From Alphaproteobacteria bacterium (lineage in GTDB: Bacteria > Pseudomonadota > Alphaproteobacteria > CACIAM-22H2), in the NCBI GenBank assembly GCA_016124335.1, contig WGNX01000011.1:1-64000 (forward strand): DNA of 64,000 nucleotides, given 5' to 3'. Both the position numbers and the translations under genes were made by a program. The notes beneath the pieces were generated by a model that saw only the letters and a list, made by a program, of their open reading frames with translations, ran no database searches and had not been told where the DNA came from. This document shows positions 54,302-64,000 of this stretch, one piece after another (position 1 is the first letter of the stretch; each line of letters begins with the position of its first letter).

Positions 54302-55903
54302 TCAGGTGTTGAGCCACACGCCGGCCAGATCCTGGCCGAGATTGTGGCTTGGCGACATCTGCCAGCCCATGACGGTCTTGAGCGTCGGCACGATGCGGTA
54401 CCACCACAGCAGCGGCACCTGATAGGCCTGGTCGAACGCCCGCTTCTCGAAGGCGCGGATCAGGTCGAAGCGCTTCTTGAAGTCGCGCTCGTGCGACTGC
54501 GCGGCGTAGAGACGGTCGAGTTCGGCGTCGATCGCGCGGCTGCGGTTCTCGGGCGCGCGGTTGAACGACACGTACTTGGCCAGCGCCAGCGAAGGCTCGT
54601 CCATGAACAGGTTCGAGAAGTCGATGGCCACGTCGAAATTGCCGCTCGACATGCCGGCGAGGTACGGCGAGGTTTCGAACTGCCGGTGCTCGACATTGAC
54701 ACCGATCTGCCGCCACTGGTCGACCAGGAAGATGCCCGCCGGGGTGTAGGGCTGGGCGAGGTTGCGGTTGTGGAGCGTGAAGGTCAGGTTGGGCACGCCC
54801 GCTTCCTTGAGCAGCCGCTTGGCTTCCGCCCGCGCGGCCTTGATGTCGCGCCCGAAGCCCGGCATCTTGGCCAGATCCTCGTCCTTCATCGCGAAGGGCG
54901 AGCCCGGGCGGATGAGGCCGCCGGCATCGCGCAGCACGGCCGTGCGGGCAAGGCCCGCGGCCCCCGCGCGGCGGTCGATCGCCATGTGGAGCGCACGGCG
55001 CACGCGCGGATCGTTGAAGGGCTTCTTCTCGGTGTTGAAGACGACCATCAGGTTGAGCGTCCAGCTCGATTCCTCGATGCGGATCTTGTCGCCCATGACC
55101 TGCACGAGCCGGTCGCGCTCGGCCGGGCTCACGCCGCGGAACTCGGCCTGCACCTGGCCGCCCTGAAGCGCGTTCAGCATCGCGGCGGGCTGCGTCATGA
55201 ACACGCCGCGGAAGCCGTCGAGATAGGGCTGGCCCGACTTGTAATACTTGTCGAAGCGCGTGCCCGTGACGTGGCTGCCCTTGACGTGCTCGCCGAAGAC
55301 GAACGCGCCCGAGCCCATGATCTTGGTCTTCGGCCCGTTGGGTTCGGCCGCCAGCAGCGAGGCCTTGTAGATCCAGTTCCACGGGCTCGCGAAATGCTCG
55401 AGCATCGCGGGATTGCCCGCCTTCATGTTGAAGACGACCGTGTGGGCATCGGGCGTTTCGATCGTGTCGATGTCCTCGAACGTCGCCTTGCGGGTGGAGA
55501 CCACGCCCGTGGGCGGGTTGCGCATGCGCTCGTACGTCGCCTTGATATCGGCCGAGGTGAGCGGCGAGCCGTCGTGGAACATCGCGTTGGGCGTGATCTT
55601 GAAGGTGTACTTCATCAGGTCGGGGGCGACGTCCCACGACGTGGCGAGATCGCCCTTCACCTTGGGATAGTTCGCAAGGTCGAACTGGAGCAGCGTCGAA
55701 TAGAACGGCGCGCCGAAATGCAGCGTGGCGAACGTGTCCGAGCCGTGCGCGTCGTAATGCGGCGTTTCGGCCGAGATCGCGAAGGTGAGCGTGCCGCCGC
55801 GCTTGGGCGCACCCTGCGCGCGTGCGGGCATGGCATCGAGCAGGCCGAGGCCGGCGGCGGTGAAGGCAGCGGCCTTCATGAAGTCGCGGCGGTTGGTGGA
55901 CAT
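54302..55903 (-). CDS. dppA: ABC peptide transporter substrate-binding protein (DppA-type)
   Basis: The 533-residue receptor has a Tat signal (NRRDFMKAAAFTAAGLGLLDAMPARA, about 4-29) followed by an SBP_bac_5 domain. Typical sections are GGTLTFAISAETPHYDAHGS near 35-54 and the DVAPDLMKYTFKITPNAMFHDGSPLTSADIKATYERM stretch near 100-136. The ATG at 55903 follows AGGAGGAAGAG. A GC hairpin lies between it and the dppDF gene, which could raise binding-protein mRNA relative to the ATPase mRNA. Confidence 0.94.
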   Translation of the reverse strand: MSTNRRDFMKAAAFTAAGLGLLDAMPARAQGAPKRGGTLTFAISAETPHYDAHGSDTFATLHFGAPFYSTLLQFDLANYPKVKGDLATSWDVAPDLMKYTFKITPNAMFHDGSPLTSADIKATYERMRNPPTGVVSTRKATFEDIDTIETPDAHTVVFNMKAGNPAMLEHFASPWNWIYKASLLAAEPNGPKTKIMGSGAFVFGEHVKGSHVTGTRFDKYYKSGQPYLDGFRGVFMTQPAAMLNALQGGQVQAEFRGVSPAERDRLVQVMGDKIRIEESSWTLNLMVVFNTEKKPFNDPRVRRALHMAIDRRAGAAGLARTAVLRDAGGLIRPGSPFAMKDEDLAKMPGFGRDIKAARAEAKRLLKEAGVPNLTFTLHNRNLAQPYTPAGIFLVDQWRQIGVNVEHRQFETSPYLAGMSSGNFDVAIDFSNLFMDEPSLALAKYVSFNRAPENRSRAIDAELDRLYAAQSHERDFKKRFDLIRAFEKRAFDQAYQVPLLWWYRIVPTLKTVMGWQMSPSHNLGQDLAGVWLNT

Positions 55904-55976
55904 GGGCTCTTCCTCCTCATCTGTTCGCTCCGCCCGCATTGCTTCGCGTTCACGGAGTTTTCTTCGCTTCGGGAAA

Positions 55977-56001
55977 CCCGCCCACCGGGGGGTCGGGCGG
56001 G
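55977..56001 (-). other. Hairpin between dppDF and dppA
   Basis: On the minus strand CCCGCCC and GGGCGGG (56001-55977) form a 7-bp stem with an 11-nt loop, followed by TTTCCC. It may be an intercistronic stabilising or attenuating hairpin, giving different levels of ATPase and binding protein, or a weak terminator. Confidence 0.4.
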
Positions 56002-56050
56002 GTCGTGCTGGATGGGACTACTCTGGCTCCTTCACGTCAAGTCAGGGGCA

Positions 56051-58078
<2,028 letters not shown>

Positions 58079-58198
58079 GCGGGGCGTCCTGTCCTTCGCG
58101 GGTGCGGAATCGATGTCCCGCGCCTCGTTTTATGTTCGTGCCTTTGCCTAACACGACGGGCGCGGGAAATGCCAGAGTCGCGGGGGTCGCGCGTTTGA

Positions 58199-58870
58199 TC
58201 AAGAAACGAGCAGGGCCGCCAGTTCGTCGAGGCCACTGACGATGGCGTCGGGCCGCGGCACGTCGCCGGAAAGCGGCACGCCGCGCCGGTTGACCCAGGC
58301 GATCGTCAGGCCCAGCGGCTTGCCGCCGACAAGATCGGTGAACTGCGACTGCCCGGAATGGAGAATCCTGTCGAGCGGCACGCCGGACTTGCCGATGAAA
58401 TATTTGAACAGCGCGCCGTCGGGTTTGTAGCCGCGCGCGCGTTCGGCCGTGCAGACGAGATCGAAAAGGTCGGGCAGCGGCGTGGCCGCCAGCAGGTCGT
58501 CGTCGATGTTCGAGATGACCGCAAGGCGTGCGCGCGCCTTGAAGCGCTTCAGGCAGTCAGCAACGTCGGGATAGAGCGGGAAGCGCGCGAACGCCTCGAA
58601 ATAGCGCTCGATCTGATCGGGATCGCCGTCGATGCCGTGCGCGGCGAATGTTTCGGCAAGCGAGGCCCGGCAGATCTCGCGATAGGGCCGGTAAGGTTCC
58701 CAGTAGCGGCGGATGTTGCGATGCTCCCAATCCTCCCAGAATTCCCTGACGTCGACATGTGCCGCCCCCGCCGAAGCCAGGATCGCGCCAAACGCGTCGT
58801 AGGAACCCGCGCGCACGTCGATCAGCGTGCCGAAAACGTCGAACGACATGACCTGCGGATCGTAGGGCAT
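58199..58870 (-). CDS. HAD-superfamily (haloacid dehalogenase type II-like) hydrolase
   Basis: The 223-residue protein has motif I SFDVFGTLIDV with nucleophile Asp11, motif II SNIDDD near residue 118, Lys in GYKPDGALF near 145 and a motif IV LHSGQSQFTDLVGG near 165. The pattern is that of type II haloacid dehalogenases, which hydrolyse L-2-haloacids or phosphates. The ATG at 58870 is one base beyond the stop of the upstream dehydrogenase gene, so the two are coupled. The substrate cannot be inferred. Confidence 0.85.
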   Translation of the reverse strand: MPYDPQVMSFDVFGTLIDVRAGSYDAFGAILASAGAAHVDVREFWEDWEHRNIRRYWEPYRPYREICRASLAETFAAHGIDGDPDQIERYFEAFARFPLYPDVADCLKRFKARARLAVISNIDDDLLAATPLPDLFDLVCTAERARGYKPDGALFKYFIGKSGVPLDRILHSGQSQFTDLVGGKPLGLTIAWVNRRGVPLSGDVPRPDAIVSGLDELAALLVS

Positions 58871-58871
58871 G

Positions 58872-59945
58872 TCAGGCGTTCGCCTCGCGGATCGCGGCGA
58901 CGACCGCATCGGTGACCGTCTTCGTATCGGCACTGCCGCCAAGATCGGCCGTGCGGTAGCGCGCATCCGCCGTGACACGCTCGACCGCCCCCATCAGGCG
59001 CCTGGCGGCCGCGTGCTCGCCCAGATGATCGAGCATCATCACGGCCGACCAGAACGTGCCGACGGGATTTGCGATCCCCTTGCCCATGATGTCGAAGGCC
59101 GAGCCGTGGATCGGCTCGAACATCGAGGGGAAGCGCCGTTCGGGATTGAGATTGGCGGTCGGCGCGATGCCGATCGAGCCGGCGAGGGCTGCCGCAAGGT
59201 CGGAAAGGATGTCGGCGTGCAGGTTGGTCGCCACCACCGTGTCGATCGATTGGGGCCGGCGCACCATGCGCACCGTCATCGCATCGACCAGTTCCTTGTC
59301 CCACGACACGTCGGGAAATTCGCGCGCGGTCTCGGCCGCGATCTCGTCCCACAGCACCATGCCGTGGCGCTGCGCGTTCGACTTGGTGACGACGGTGAGC
59401 TTCTTGCGCGGCCGCGAACGGGCAAGCGCAAACGCGAAATACATGATCCGCGCGACACCCGTGCGCGTGAAGATCGAGGTTTCGGTCGCGACCTCCTCCG
59501 GCAGGCCGCGGTGCGAGCGCCCGCCCTGCCCGGCATATTCGCCTTCCGAGTTCTCGCGCACGATAACCCAGTCGAGATCGGCCGGCGAAACGCCGGCAAG
59601 CGGCGAGGCAAGACCCGGCAGGATGCGCGTCGGGCGCACGTTGGCGTACTGGTCGAAGGGCTGGCAGATCGCAAGGCGCAGGCCCCACAGCGTCACGTGG
59701 TCGGGCACGTCGGGCATGCCGACGGCGCCGAAATAGATCGCGTCGTAGGGCTTGAGCTGGGCAAGCCCGTCTTCGGGCATCATGCGGCCCGTACGCTTGT
59801 AATAGTCGCTGCCCCAATCGAAATGGCCGACCTCGAGCGCGAAGCCTTCGCGCGCGGCCAGCGCCTCGAGCACCCGCAACCCCGCCGGAACCACTTCCTT
59901 GCCGATGCCGTCGCCGGGAATGGCGGCGATCCGATGGCGCTTCAT
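58872..59945 (-). CDS. Tartrate/isopropylmalate-type dehydrogenase
   Basis: The 357-residue NAD-dependent beta-decarboxylating dehydrogenase begins MKRHRIAAIPGDGIGKEVVPAG and has the metal/substrate motifs VRENSEGEY near 130 and NLHADILSDLAAALAGSIGIAPTANL near 240-265. The sequence LDWVIVRENSEGEYAGQGG and the FEPIHGSAFDIMGKGIANP segment resemble the tartrate dehydrogenase/D-malate dehydrogenase (TtuC/DmlA) branch more than LeuB. AGAGAGGAA precedes the ATG at 59945. It is divergent from the DjlA-like gene. Confidence 0.88.
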   Translation of the reverse strand: MKRHRIAAIPGDGIGKEVVPAGLRVLEALAAREGFALEVGHFDWGSDYYKRTGRMMPEDGLAQLKPYDAIYFGAVGMPDVPDHVTLWGLRLAICQPFDQYANVRPTRILPGLASPLAGVSPADLDWVIVRENSEGEYAGQGGRSHRGLPEEVATETSIFTRTGVARIMYFAFALARSRPRKKLTVVTKSNAQRHGMVLWDEIAAETAREFPDVSWDKELVDAMTVRMVRRPQSIDTVVATNLHADILSDLAAALAGSIGIAPTANLNPERRFPSMFEPIHGSAFDIMGKGIANPVGTFWSAVMMLDHLGEHAAARRLMGAVERVTADARYRTADLGGSADTKTVTDAVVAAIREANA

Positions 59946-60046
59946 GGCTGCGTTCCTCTCTTGCGATGTGCGTCGCGGCGCGTTCGTCTGATATACGATT
60001 TCGGTACGAGCATGTCGCACCGCACGAAGCGCTCGCAAGAGGGTCA

Positions 60047-60775
60047 ATGTCGATCTGGGGAAGTCTTCTCGGCGGAACGGCGGGCTACGCGATTGGCGGG
60101 CCGCTGGGAGCGCTCATCGGCGCGGCCGCCGGCCACGCCATCGCGAAGGCCGCGTTCGGCGGGGAAACACCCGCGCCGGCCGAGCGTCAGGTCGCCTTCA
60201 CCATCGCGACCGTGGCGCTCGCGGCCAAGATGGCGAAGGCCGACGGCGAGGTGTGCGCGCGCGAAAAGGCCGCGTTCGCGCGACTGTTCCATTTCGACGA
60301 GAGCGAGCGGCGCAATGTCGAGCGGGTATTCGACCTCGCCACACGCTCGACCGCCGGCTACGAGGCCTATGCGCGCCAGGTCGCCGGCATGTTCGAGAAG
60401 GGCGCGCCGGCGCTGGAAGAACTTCTCGACTGCCTGTTCCACATCGCGGAGGCCAACGGCGTCGTCACGGCCGAGGAGACCGCCTATCTCGCCGAGGTCG
60501 CGCGCATCTTCGGGATCGATGCCGCCGCCTTCGAGGCGCTCCGCGAGTCGCGCCTGGGCGGCGAGGGCGCCGACCCGTGGCGCGTCCTGGGCCTTGCACG
60601 CGACACCGACGAGGCAACGGCGCGAAAGGCGTGGCGCGAGCTGGTTCGCACGCACCATCCCGACGTGCTGACCGGCCAGGGCATGCCGGCCGAATTCGTG
60701 GCGCTGGCGCAGGAACGCCTGCAGAAGATCAACGCGGCGTGGGACCGGCTGCGCAAGGCGAAGGGCTGGAAATGA
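60047..60775 (+). CDS. djlA: DjlA/TerB-type membrane co-chaperone with J domain
   Basis: The 242-residue protein has an N-terminal glycine-zipper membrane segment (about 4-35, GSLLGGTAGYAIGGPLGALIGAAAGHAI), a TerB-like helical domain (about 48-165) and a C-terminal J domain (about 172-240) with HPD in RTHHPDVL. This is the plan of DjlA, which stimulates DnaK at the inner membrane. AAGAGGG precedes the ATG at 60047. The next gene starts inside its stop (ATGA). Confidence 0.9.
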   Translation: MSIWGSLLGGTAGYAIGGPLGALIGAAAGHAIAKAAFGGETPAPAERQVAFTIATVALAAKMAKADGEVCAREKAAFARLFHFDESERRNVERVFDLATRSTAGYEAYARQVAGMFEKGAPALEELLDCLFHIAEANGVVTAEETAYLAEVARIFGIDAAAFEALRESRLGGEGADPWRVLGLARDTDEATARKAWRELVRTHHPDVLTGQGMPAEFVALAQERLQKINAAWDRLRKAKGWK

Positions 60776-61653
60776 AACCCGTCGACATCGTCCTCGTCAT
60801 CGGCGTGATGGCGCTTTGGGGCGTCAATTTCGTTTTCGGCAAATGGGCCGTGGCGGAACTTCCGCCCATCTTCGCCATCGCGCTGCGCTTCACGCTTGTC
60901 GCCGCCCTGCTGCTGCCGTTCGTGAAGACGCCGTGGCCGGACCTGAAGCGCATCGCGCTTCTGTCGCTGACGCTGGGCTGCGTGCATTTTTCGATCTTCT
61001 TCACCGGCGTTTCGGGCCTCGACGCCGGGCTTGGCGCGATCATCGCGCAAAGCCAGGTGCCGTTCGCCACATTGCTGGGTGCGATCCTCTACAAGGACTA
61101 TCCGGGCTGGCGACGATGGGCGGGCATGCTGCTGGCGTTCGCCGGCATCTGGCTTGCCGCGGGCGAGCCGCGCATGGGCGGCAGCTTTTTCTATATCGGG
61201 CTTTGCCTTGCCGGCTCGTTCGCATGGGCGGTCGCGAATTTCCAGATCAAGGCGCTGAGCCGTGTGGACGGATTCGCACTCAACGCCTATATGGCGCTGT
61301 TCGCGGTGCCGATGCAGCTGGCCGTCTCGTTCTCGATCGAGAGCGGCCACTGGGAGAAGATCCGGAACGCCAGCCTGCACGCATGGTTCGGCGTCGTGTT
61401 CATGGCCGTCGTCATATCGGTCTGCACCTACTGGATCTGGTACCGGTTGATCCGCCGCTACGAGGTCAATCTCGTGATGCCCTATACGCTTCTGGTGCCG
61501 GTTTTCGGCGTGCTGGCGGGCGTGACGATCTCGGGCGATCCGCTGGGCTGGCGCACGATCGCGGGCTGCGTGCTGACGGTGGCGGGCGTGGGTATCATCA
61601 CGATCCGCCGGCCGAGCCAGGCCGATCCGGAAACGCGCTCGAAATCGGCATGA
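60772..61653 (+). CDS. EamA/DMT-superfamily permease (YdcZ/RhaT-like)
   Basis: The 293-residue permease has ten helices in two EamA repeats (about 6-135 and 145-285). Motifs such as GVNFVFGKWAVAELPPIFAIALRF near 18-41, IIAQSQVPFATLLGAILYKDYPGWRRW near 95-121 and YTLLVPVFGVLAGVTISGDPLGWRTI near 240-265 are typical. It resembles amino acid or metabolite exporters of the RhtA type. It overlaps djlA upstream and the amidase gene downstream by 4 bp each, so the three are a tight operon. The substrate is not known. Confidence 0.9.
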   Translation: MKPVDIVLVIGVMALWGVNFVFGKWAVAELPPIFAIALRFTLVAALLLPFVKTPWPDLKRIALLSLTLGCVHFSIFFTGVSGLDAGLGAIIAQSQVPFATLLGAILYKDYPGWRRWAGMLLAFAGIWLAAGEPRMGGSFFYIGLCLAGSFAWAVANFQIKALSRVDGFALNAYMALFAVPMQLAVSFSIESGHWEKIRNASLHAWFGVVFMAVVISVCTYWIWYRLIRRYEVNLVMPYTLLVPVFGVLAGVTISGDPLGWRTIAGCVLTVAGVGIITIRRPSQADPETRSKSA

Positions 61654-62381
61654 AGACCGTCCGCACCCTCTCGCCCAATTTCGACGCGCGGCCCGACGGC
61701 GTGCGGCCGGAAATCCTCGTTCTCCACTACACCGACACGAACACGCTGGACGAGACGCTTGCGATCCTCCTCGATCGCGCGCGCGAAGTGAGCGCGCACT
61801 ATGTCGTCGCCGAGGACGGCACGGTCCATGCGCTCGTGGACGAAGACAAGCGCGCCTGGCACGCCGGCAAGGCGAGCTGGCGCGGCTTCAGCGACGTCAA
61901 CGCGCGCTCGATCGGGATCGAGATCCAGAATCCCGGGCACCGCTGCGGCTACCGGCCGTTTCCCGACGCGCAGATCGCCGCCGTATGCGAACTCGCGCGC
62001 GATATCTGCGCGCGGCACAAGATCGCGCCGCGCGACGTGGTCGGCCATTCCGACGTGGCGTCCATGCGCAAGCGCGACCCGGGCGAATTTTTCCCGTGGA
62101 CGAAGCTCGCCGCCGCGGGCGTCGGCCTGAATCCGGTCGACGTCCCCGCGAGCGACGCGCGCGAATACGGTCCCGGCGAAAGCGGTGCCGCGATCGCCGA
62201 GGCCCAGCGCGATCTGGCGCGCATCGGCTATGGCTGCCCGCAGACCGGCATGCTCGACGACGAAACGGCGGCGGTGCTTGTCGCGTTCCAGCGCCGCTGG
62301 CGGCAGACCCGTTTCGACGGCCGGCTGGACGGCCAGACGCGTGCACTTCTTGGTGCGGTGGTCGCCCAAATTTTCTACTAG
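61650..62381 (+). CDS. N-acetylmuramoyl-L-alanine amidase (AmiD/AmpD type) with PG-binding domain
   Basis: The 243-residue enzyme cleaves the lactyl-amide bond of muropeptides. The amidase_2 domain (about 15-150) has zinc ligands His26 (VLHYTDT), His133 (VGHSDVA) and Asp143 (RKRDPGEF). The motif AWHAGKASWRG with His71 and EIQNPGH near 91-97 are typical. A C-terminal peptidoglycan-binding helical domain (about 172-240) follows, with DLARIGYGCPQTGMLDD. No signal peptide is seen, so it may act in cytoplasmic murein recycling like AmpD. Confidence 0.92.
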   Translation: MKTVRTLSPNFDARPDGVRPEILVLHYTDTNTLDETLAILLDRAREVSAHYVVAEDGTVHALVDEDKRAWHAGKASWRGFSDVNARSIGIEIQNPGHRCGYRPFPDAQIAAVCELARDICARHKIAPRDVVGHSDVASMRKRDPGEFFPWTKLAAAGVGLNPVDVPASDAREYGPGESGAAIAEAQRDLARIGYGCPQTGMLDDETAAVLVAFQRRWRQTRFDGRLDGQTRALLGAVVAQIFY

Positions 62382-62394
62382 ACATTTTCCGCCG

Positions 62395-62413
62395 TTGAGT
62401 TATAAAAACTCAA
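62395..62413. promoter_or_regulatory. Operator-like inverted repeat upstream of the HicB gene
   Basis: TTGAGTT-ATAAA-AACTCAA is a perfect 7-bp inverted repeat with a 5-bp centre, 35 bp before the HicB start. TACAAT (62428-62433) is a possible -10. Such a palindrome suits binding of an RHH dimer and therefore autoregulation by HicB. The region 62382-62448 is clearly AT-rich compared with its surroundings. Confidence 0.5.
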
Positions 62414-62448
62414 TAATACCAATATCTTACAATCGTATAGAGGTCACG

Positions 62449-62859
62449 ATGGTAGTCGCTCTTTATCCGGCCATCCTCGAGTATCACGGTGCCGAATTCA
62501 CCGTGACGTTCCCTGACCTGCCCGGCTGCAAGGCTGCCGGCGGCACGCAGGACGAGGCCGTGGTGAACGGCCTGTCGGCGCTGACGCTGTGGCTCGAAAA
62601 GCGGACCGCTGCGGGTGAGGAACCGCCCGAAGCGACGCCGCTCGACCGCCTGCCCGCCGAACACAGCCCCAAGGAAGTCGCGCGCCTGCTGCTGAAGGCC
62701 GATGTCACCGGCCGCGTGCTGCGCCTCAACATCAGTCTCGACGAAGGGATTGTATCGCTCGCCGACCGCCGCGCCGGCCATCAGGGCATGACGCGCTCGG
62801 GCTATATCGCTTCGCTGATCCGCGCCGATCTCGCCCGCGTGGGCCGCGCGCGCCGCTGA
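62449..62859 (+). CDS. hicB: HicB-type antitoxin-like protein (orphan)
   Basis: The 136-residue protein has the partial-RNase-H-like HicB domain (about 1-75, YPAILEYHGAEFTVTFPDLPGCKAAGGTQDEAV, the PGC and YPA motifs are conserved) and a C-terminal helix-ribbon region (about 85-132, SLDEGIVSLADRRAGHQGMTRSGYIASLIRADL) with an RHH/HTH-like form. HicB proteins bind the RNA-cleaving toxin HicA and repress their own operon. No hicA frame is visible upstream or downstream: the next genes are an amidase and rnpB. It may be a solitary regulator or a remnant. GAGGTCAC precedes the ATG. Confidence 0.8.
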   Translation: MVVALYPAILEYHGAEFTVTFPDLPGCKAAGGTQDEAVVNGLSALTLWLEKRTAAGEEPPEATPLDRLPAEHSPKEVARLLLKADVTGRVLRLNISLDEGIVSLADRRAGHQGMTRSGYIASLIRADLARVGRARR

Positions 62860-62917
62860 ATGCGGCCGCCCCGGCCCCGGCTTGACCGAGCCGGGGCGTT
62901 GGGCGCATCTAGTCCCC

Positions 62918-63302
62918 GCCAGACGGCCGGATGACCGCGCAGACGCAAGTCTTCGAGGAAAGTCCGGGCTCCACGGAAATAAAGGTGCCGGGTAACGCCC
63001 GGCGGGGGCAACCCCAGGGACAGTGCAACAGAAAACAGACCGCCAAACGGGCTTCGGCCCGCGGCAAGGGTGAAACGGTGGAGTAAGAGCCCACCGCGGT
63101 TCCGGCAACGGAACCGGCACGGCAAACCCCACCTGGAGCAAGACCAAATAGGGGCGGCACGCGGGGCTTCGGTTCCGCAAGTCTGTTTCCGGACCGCCGC
63201 CCGGGTCGGTCGCGCGAGGTGCCCGGCGACGGGCATCCCAGAGGAATGGTCATCGCCGGCCCGCAAGGGCCGGTACAGAACCCGGCTTACAGGCCGTCTG
63301 GC
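62918..63302 (+). ncRNA. rnpB: RNase P RNA (class A)
   Basis: The ~385-nt RNA is the catalytic subunit that trims the 5' leader of tRNA precursors. Both ends pair: GCCAGACGGCC at the 5' end with GGCCGTCTGGC at 63292-63302 (P1). The conserved P4 strands are present: GAGGAAAGTCCGGGCTCC near 62958 and ACAGAACCCGGCTTACAGG near 63275. A GGUAACGCCCGGC segment and a GGGGCTTCGG hairpin fit class A core elements. It ends with GCGTTTTCC, a terminator-like tail, and lies upstream of mraZ as in several alphaproteobacteria. Confidence 0.97.
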
Positions 63303-63628
63303 GTTTTCCTGACATCGCCGCGAAGTCGTCGCGCCGTAGCCAAAGCGGCGCCGCGCGCCTGCCCAAATTCCAGAGTATTTAAGTCGGGTATCGGCCGTTA
63401 AATTTGGTTAATGCCCCCCTCTTTGCGACCACTAGAACGGAACGTGTTCAAGGCGAAACAGAGGGTTAGCCCATTGACGCCCATATACTCCCATGATATC
63501 CCATATTGTCCCACGACCTATAACCTGCTTGCAGGCGCGGTCGGCGGGGCCGCGCGGAAAGACGAAACTCTCCCGTTTTTCAAGGCGTTGCGTGAATGGG
63601 GACGGGACTGGGAAACACGTCGCGGACG
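63303..63628. other. mraZ leader with regulatory repeats
   Basis: The 326-bp gap between rnpB and mraZ contains the five-repeat MraZ operator (listed separately), an AT-rich stretch near 63376-63410 (GTATTTAAGTCGGG, TTAAATTTGGTTAATG) that could hold a further promoter, and TTGACG/TATAAC elements near the operator. No protein gene is convincing. Confidence 0.6.
63469..63513 (-). promoter_or_regulatory. MraZ operator: five TGGG boxes at 10-bp spacing
   Basis: On the minus strand the boxes TGGGA, TGGGA, TGGGA, TGGGC and TGGGC begin exactly 10 bp apart, each followed by 5 spacer bases (plus-strand positions 63509, 63499, 63489, 63479 and 63469). This is the TGGGN-N5 array recognised by MraZ, the repressor encoded 116 bp downstream. 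Three boxes are usual in E. coli; five are present here. A TTGACG (63474-63479) sits inside the array, so MraZ binding would block RNA polymerase. Confidence 0.85.
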
Positions 63629-64000
63629 ATGGCCAAGACCACGTTCATCGGCACCTATCGCTTCCGGATCGACAGGAAGGGGCGCGTCTCCGTTCCGGCC
63701 GATTTCCGGGCGGTGCTTGCCCACAAGGGCGAGGACGGGCTGAACGTGCTGCCCTGGGCAGGCCCGTCCGTGCGCGCGATCGGCAACGACGTGCTCGCGA
63801 AGATTGCGGCGGCTTCCGACCCCCTTGCCGCGTTCAATTCCACGCCGCTCGACAATGCCGCGATCCTCGCGGCCGACCTCATGCCGCTGTCGCTCGACGC
63901 GGAGGGCCGCGTGTCGCTGCCCGAAGCGCTGGTCGCGCACTGCAAGCTCGGCGAATTCGCCGCTTTCGCCGGCCGCAACACCTTCTTCGAAATCTGGAAC
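63629..64000 (+). CDS. mraZ: Transcriptional regulator MraZ (partial, window edge)
   Basis: The first 124 codons of MraZ, the DNA-binding repressor that opens the division and cell-wall (dcw) cluster. The first half-repeat has FIGTYRFRIDRKGRVSVPADFRAVL (about residues 6-30). The second has MPLSLDAEGRVSLPEALVAHCKLGEFAAFAGRNTFFEIW (about 86-124), the two AbrB/MraZ swapped-hairpin repeats with DxxGR. The protein is normally about 145-155 residues, so the last 20-30 lie outside the window. It autoregulates from the TGGG boxes upstream. Confidence 0.95.
   Translation, partial: MAKTTFIGTYRFRIDRKGRVSVPADFRAVLAHKGEDGLNVLPWAGPSVRAIGNDVLAKIAAASDPLAAFNSTPLDNAAILAADLMPLSLDAEGRVSLPEALVAHCKLGEFAAFAGRNTFFEIWN

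Noticed and set aside
62382..62448. Truncated hicA toxin gene before hicB
   Set aside because: The 67-bp gap is too short and contains only AT-rich promoter-like sequence.

Overview
The window is GC-rich chromosomal DNA of an alphaproteobacterium, most likely Rhodospirillales-like. The evidence is a two-piece, circularly permuted tmRNA, an alpha-type SspB ClpXP adaptor, homospermidine synthase, ThyX, a short class I ketol-acid reductoisomerase, the mreBCD-mrdA cell-shape operon, rnpB placed just before mraZ (start of the dcw cluster), and TRAP and Dpp-type transporters. Genus cannot be fixed from the sequence alone.

Layout. 1-3304 is the end of an integrative element: a 12-bp tandem repeat at the window edge, about 700 bp of non-coding DNA with a duplicated ~90-bp segment, a small protein of unknown function, an AlpA/excisionase-like HTH protein overlapping a tyrosine recombinase, and then the 3' end of tRNA-Lys(CUU), the probable attachment site. 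3305-9344 (minus strand) holds tRNA-Lys, mrdA, mreD, mreC, mreB, a 540-bp palindrome-rich leader, and a lone short flagellin. 9344-12841 is the branched-chain amino acid operon ilvB-ilvN-ilvC (minus). 12908-15354 has miaA divergent from serB and ubiX. 15358-20137 (minus) is hflK-hflC-(alpha/beta hydrolase)-degQ. 20302-22286 carries the Mrp/ApbC Fe-S carrier and a SPOR lipoprotein. thyX, tmRNA, sspB and class I fumarase follow, then two tandem PAS-like proteins, a methyltransferase, and the decarboxylase/homospermidine synthase polyamine pair.

31871-32945 is a degenerate receiver plus a helical partner that looks like an Hpt domain without its histidine. Then come class II fumarase, an RHH protein, a Sel1 protein, an AsmA-like protein, tandem TerC proteins, a TRAP transporter with an unusual TM2-coiled-coil-DctQ subunit, a PhyH dioxygenase, a D-lactate dehydrogenase-type flavoprotein, an EamA exporter and a chemoreceptor. 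48073-58078 (minus) is a peptide/oxoproline block: fused DppDF, DppA, DppB, DppC, a GNAT enzyme and a fused 5-oxoprolinase/hydantoinase. The right end has a HAD hydrolase, a tartrate/isopropylmalate-type dehydrogenase, a DjlA-like protein, an EamA permease, an AmiD-like amidase, an orphan HicB, rnpB and the start of mraZ behind a five-repeat MraZ operator.

Functional links. tmRNA and SspB, which make and deliver ssrA-tagged proteins, sit side by side. hflKC and degQ are membrane and envelope proteolysis. mreBCD-mrdA and mraZ frame the window with cell-wall and division genes. The most unusual items are the TM2-DctQ fusion with a G11 tract abutting its start codon, the pseudo-receiver/pseudo-Hpt pair, a CTG-started Sel1 gene, and a possible structured RNA upstream of homospermidine synthase. 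I did not find a clear new multi-gene defence or biosynthetic system.
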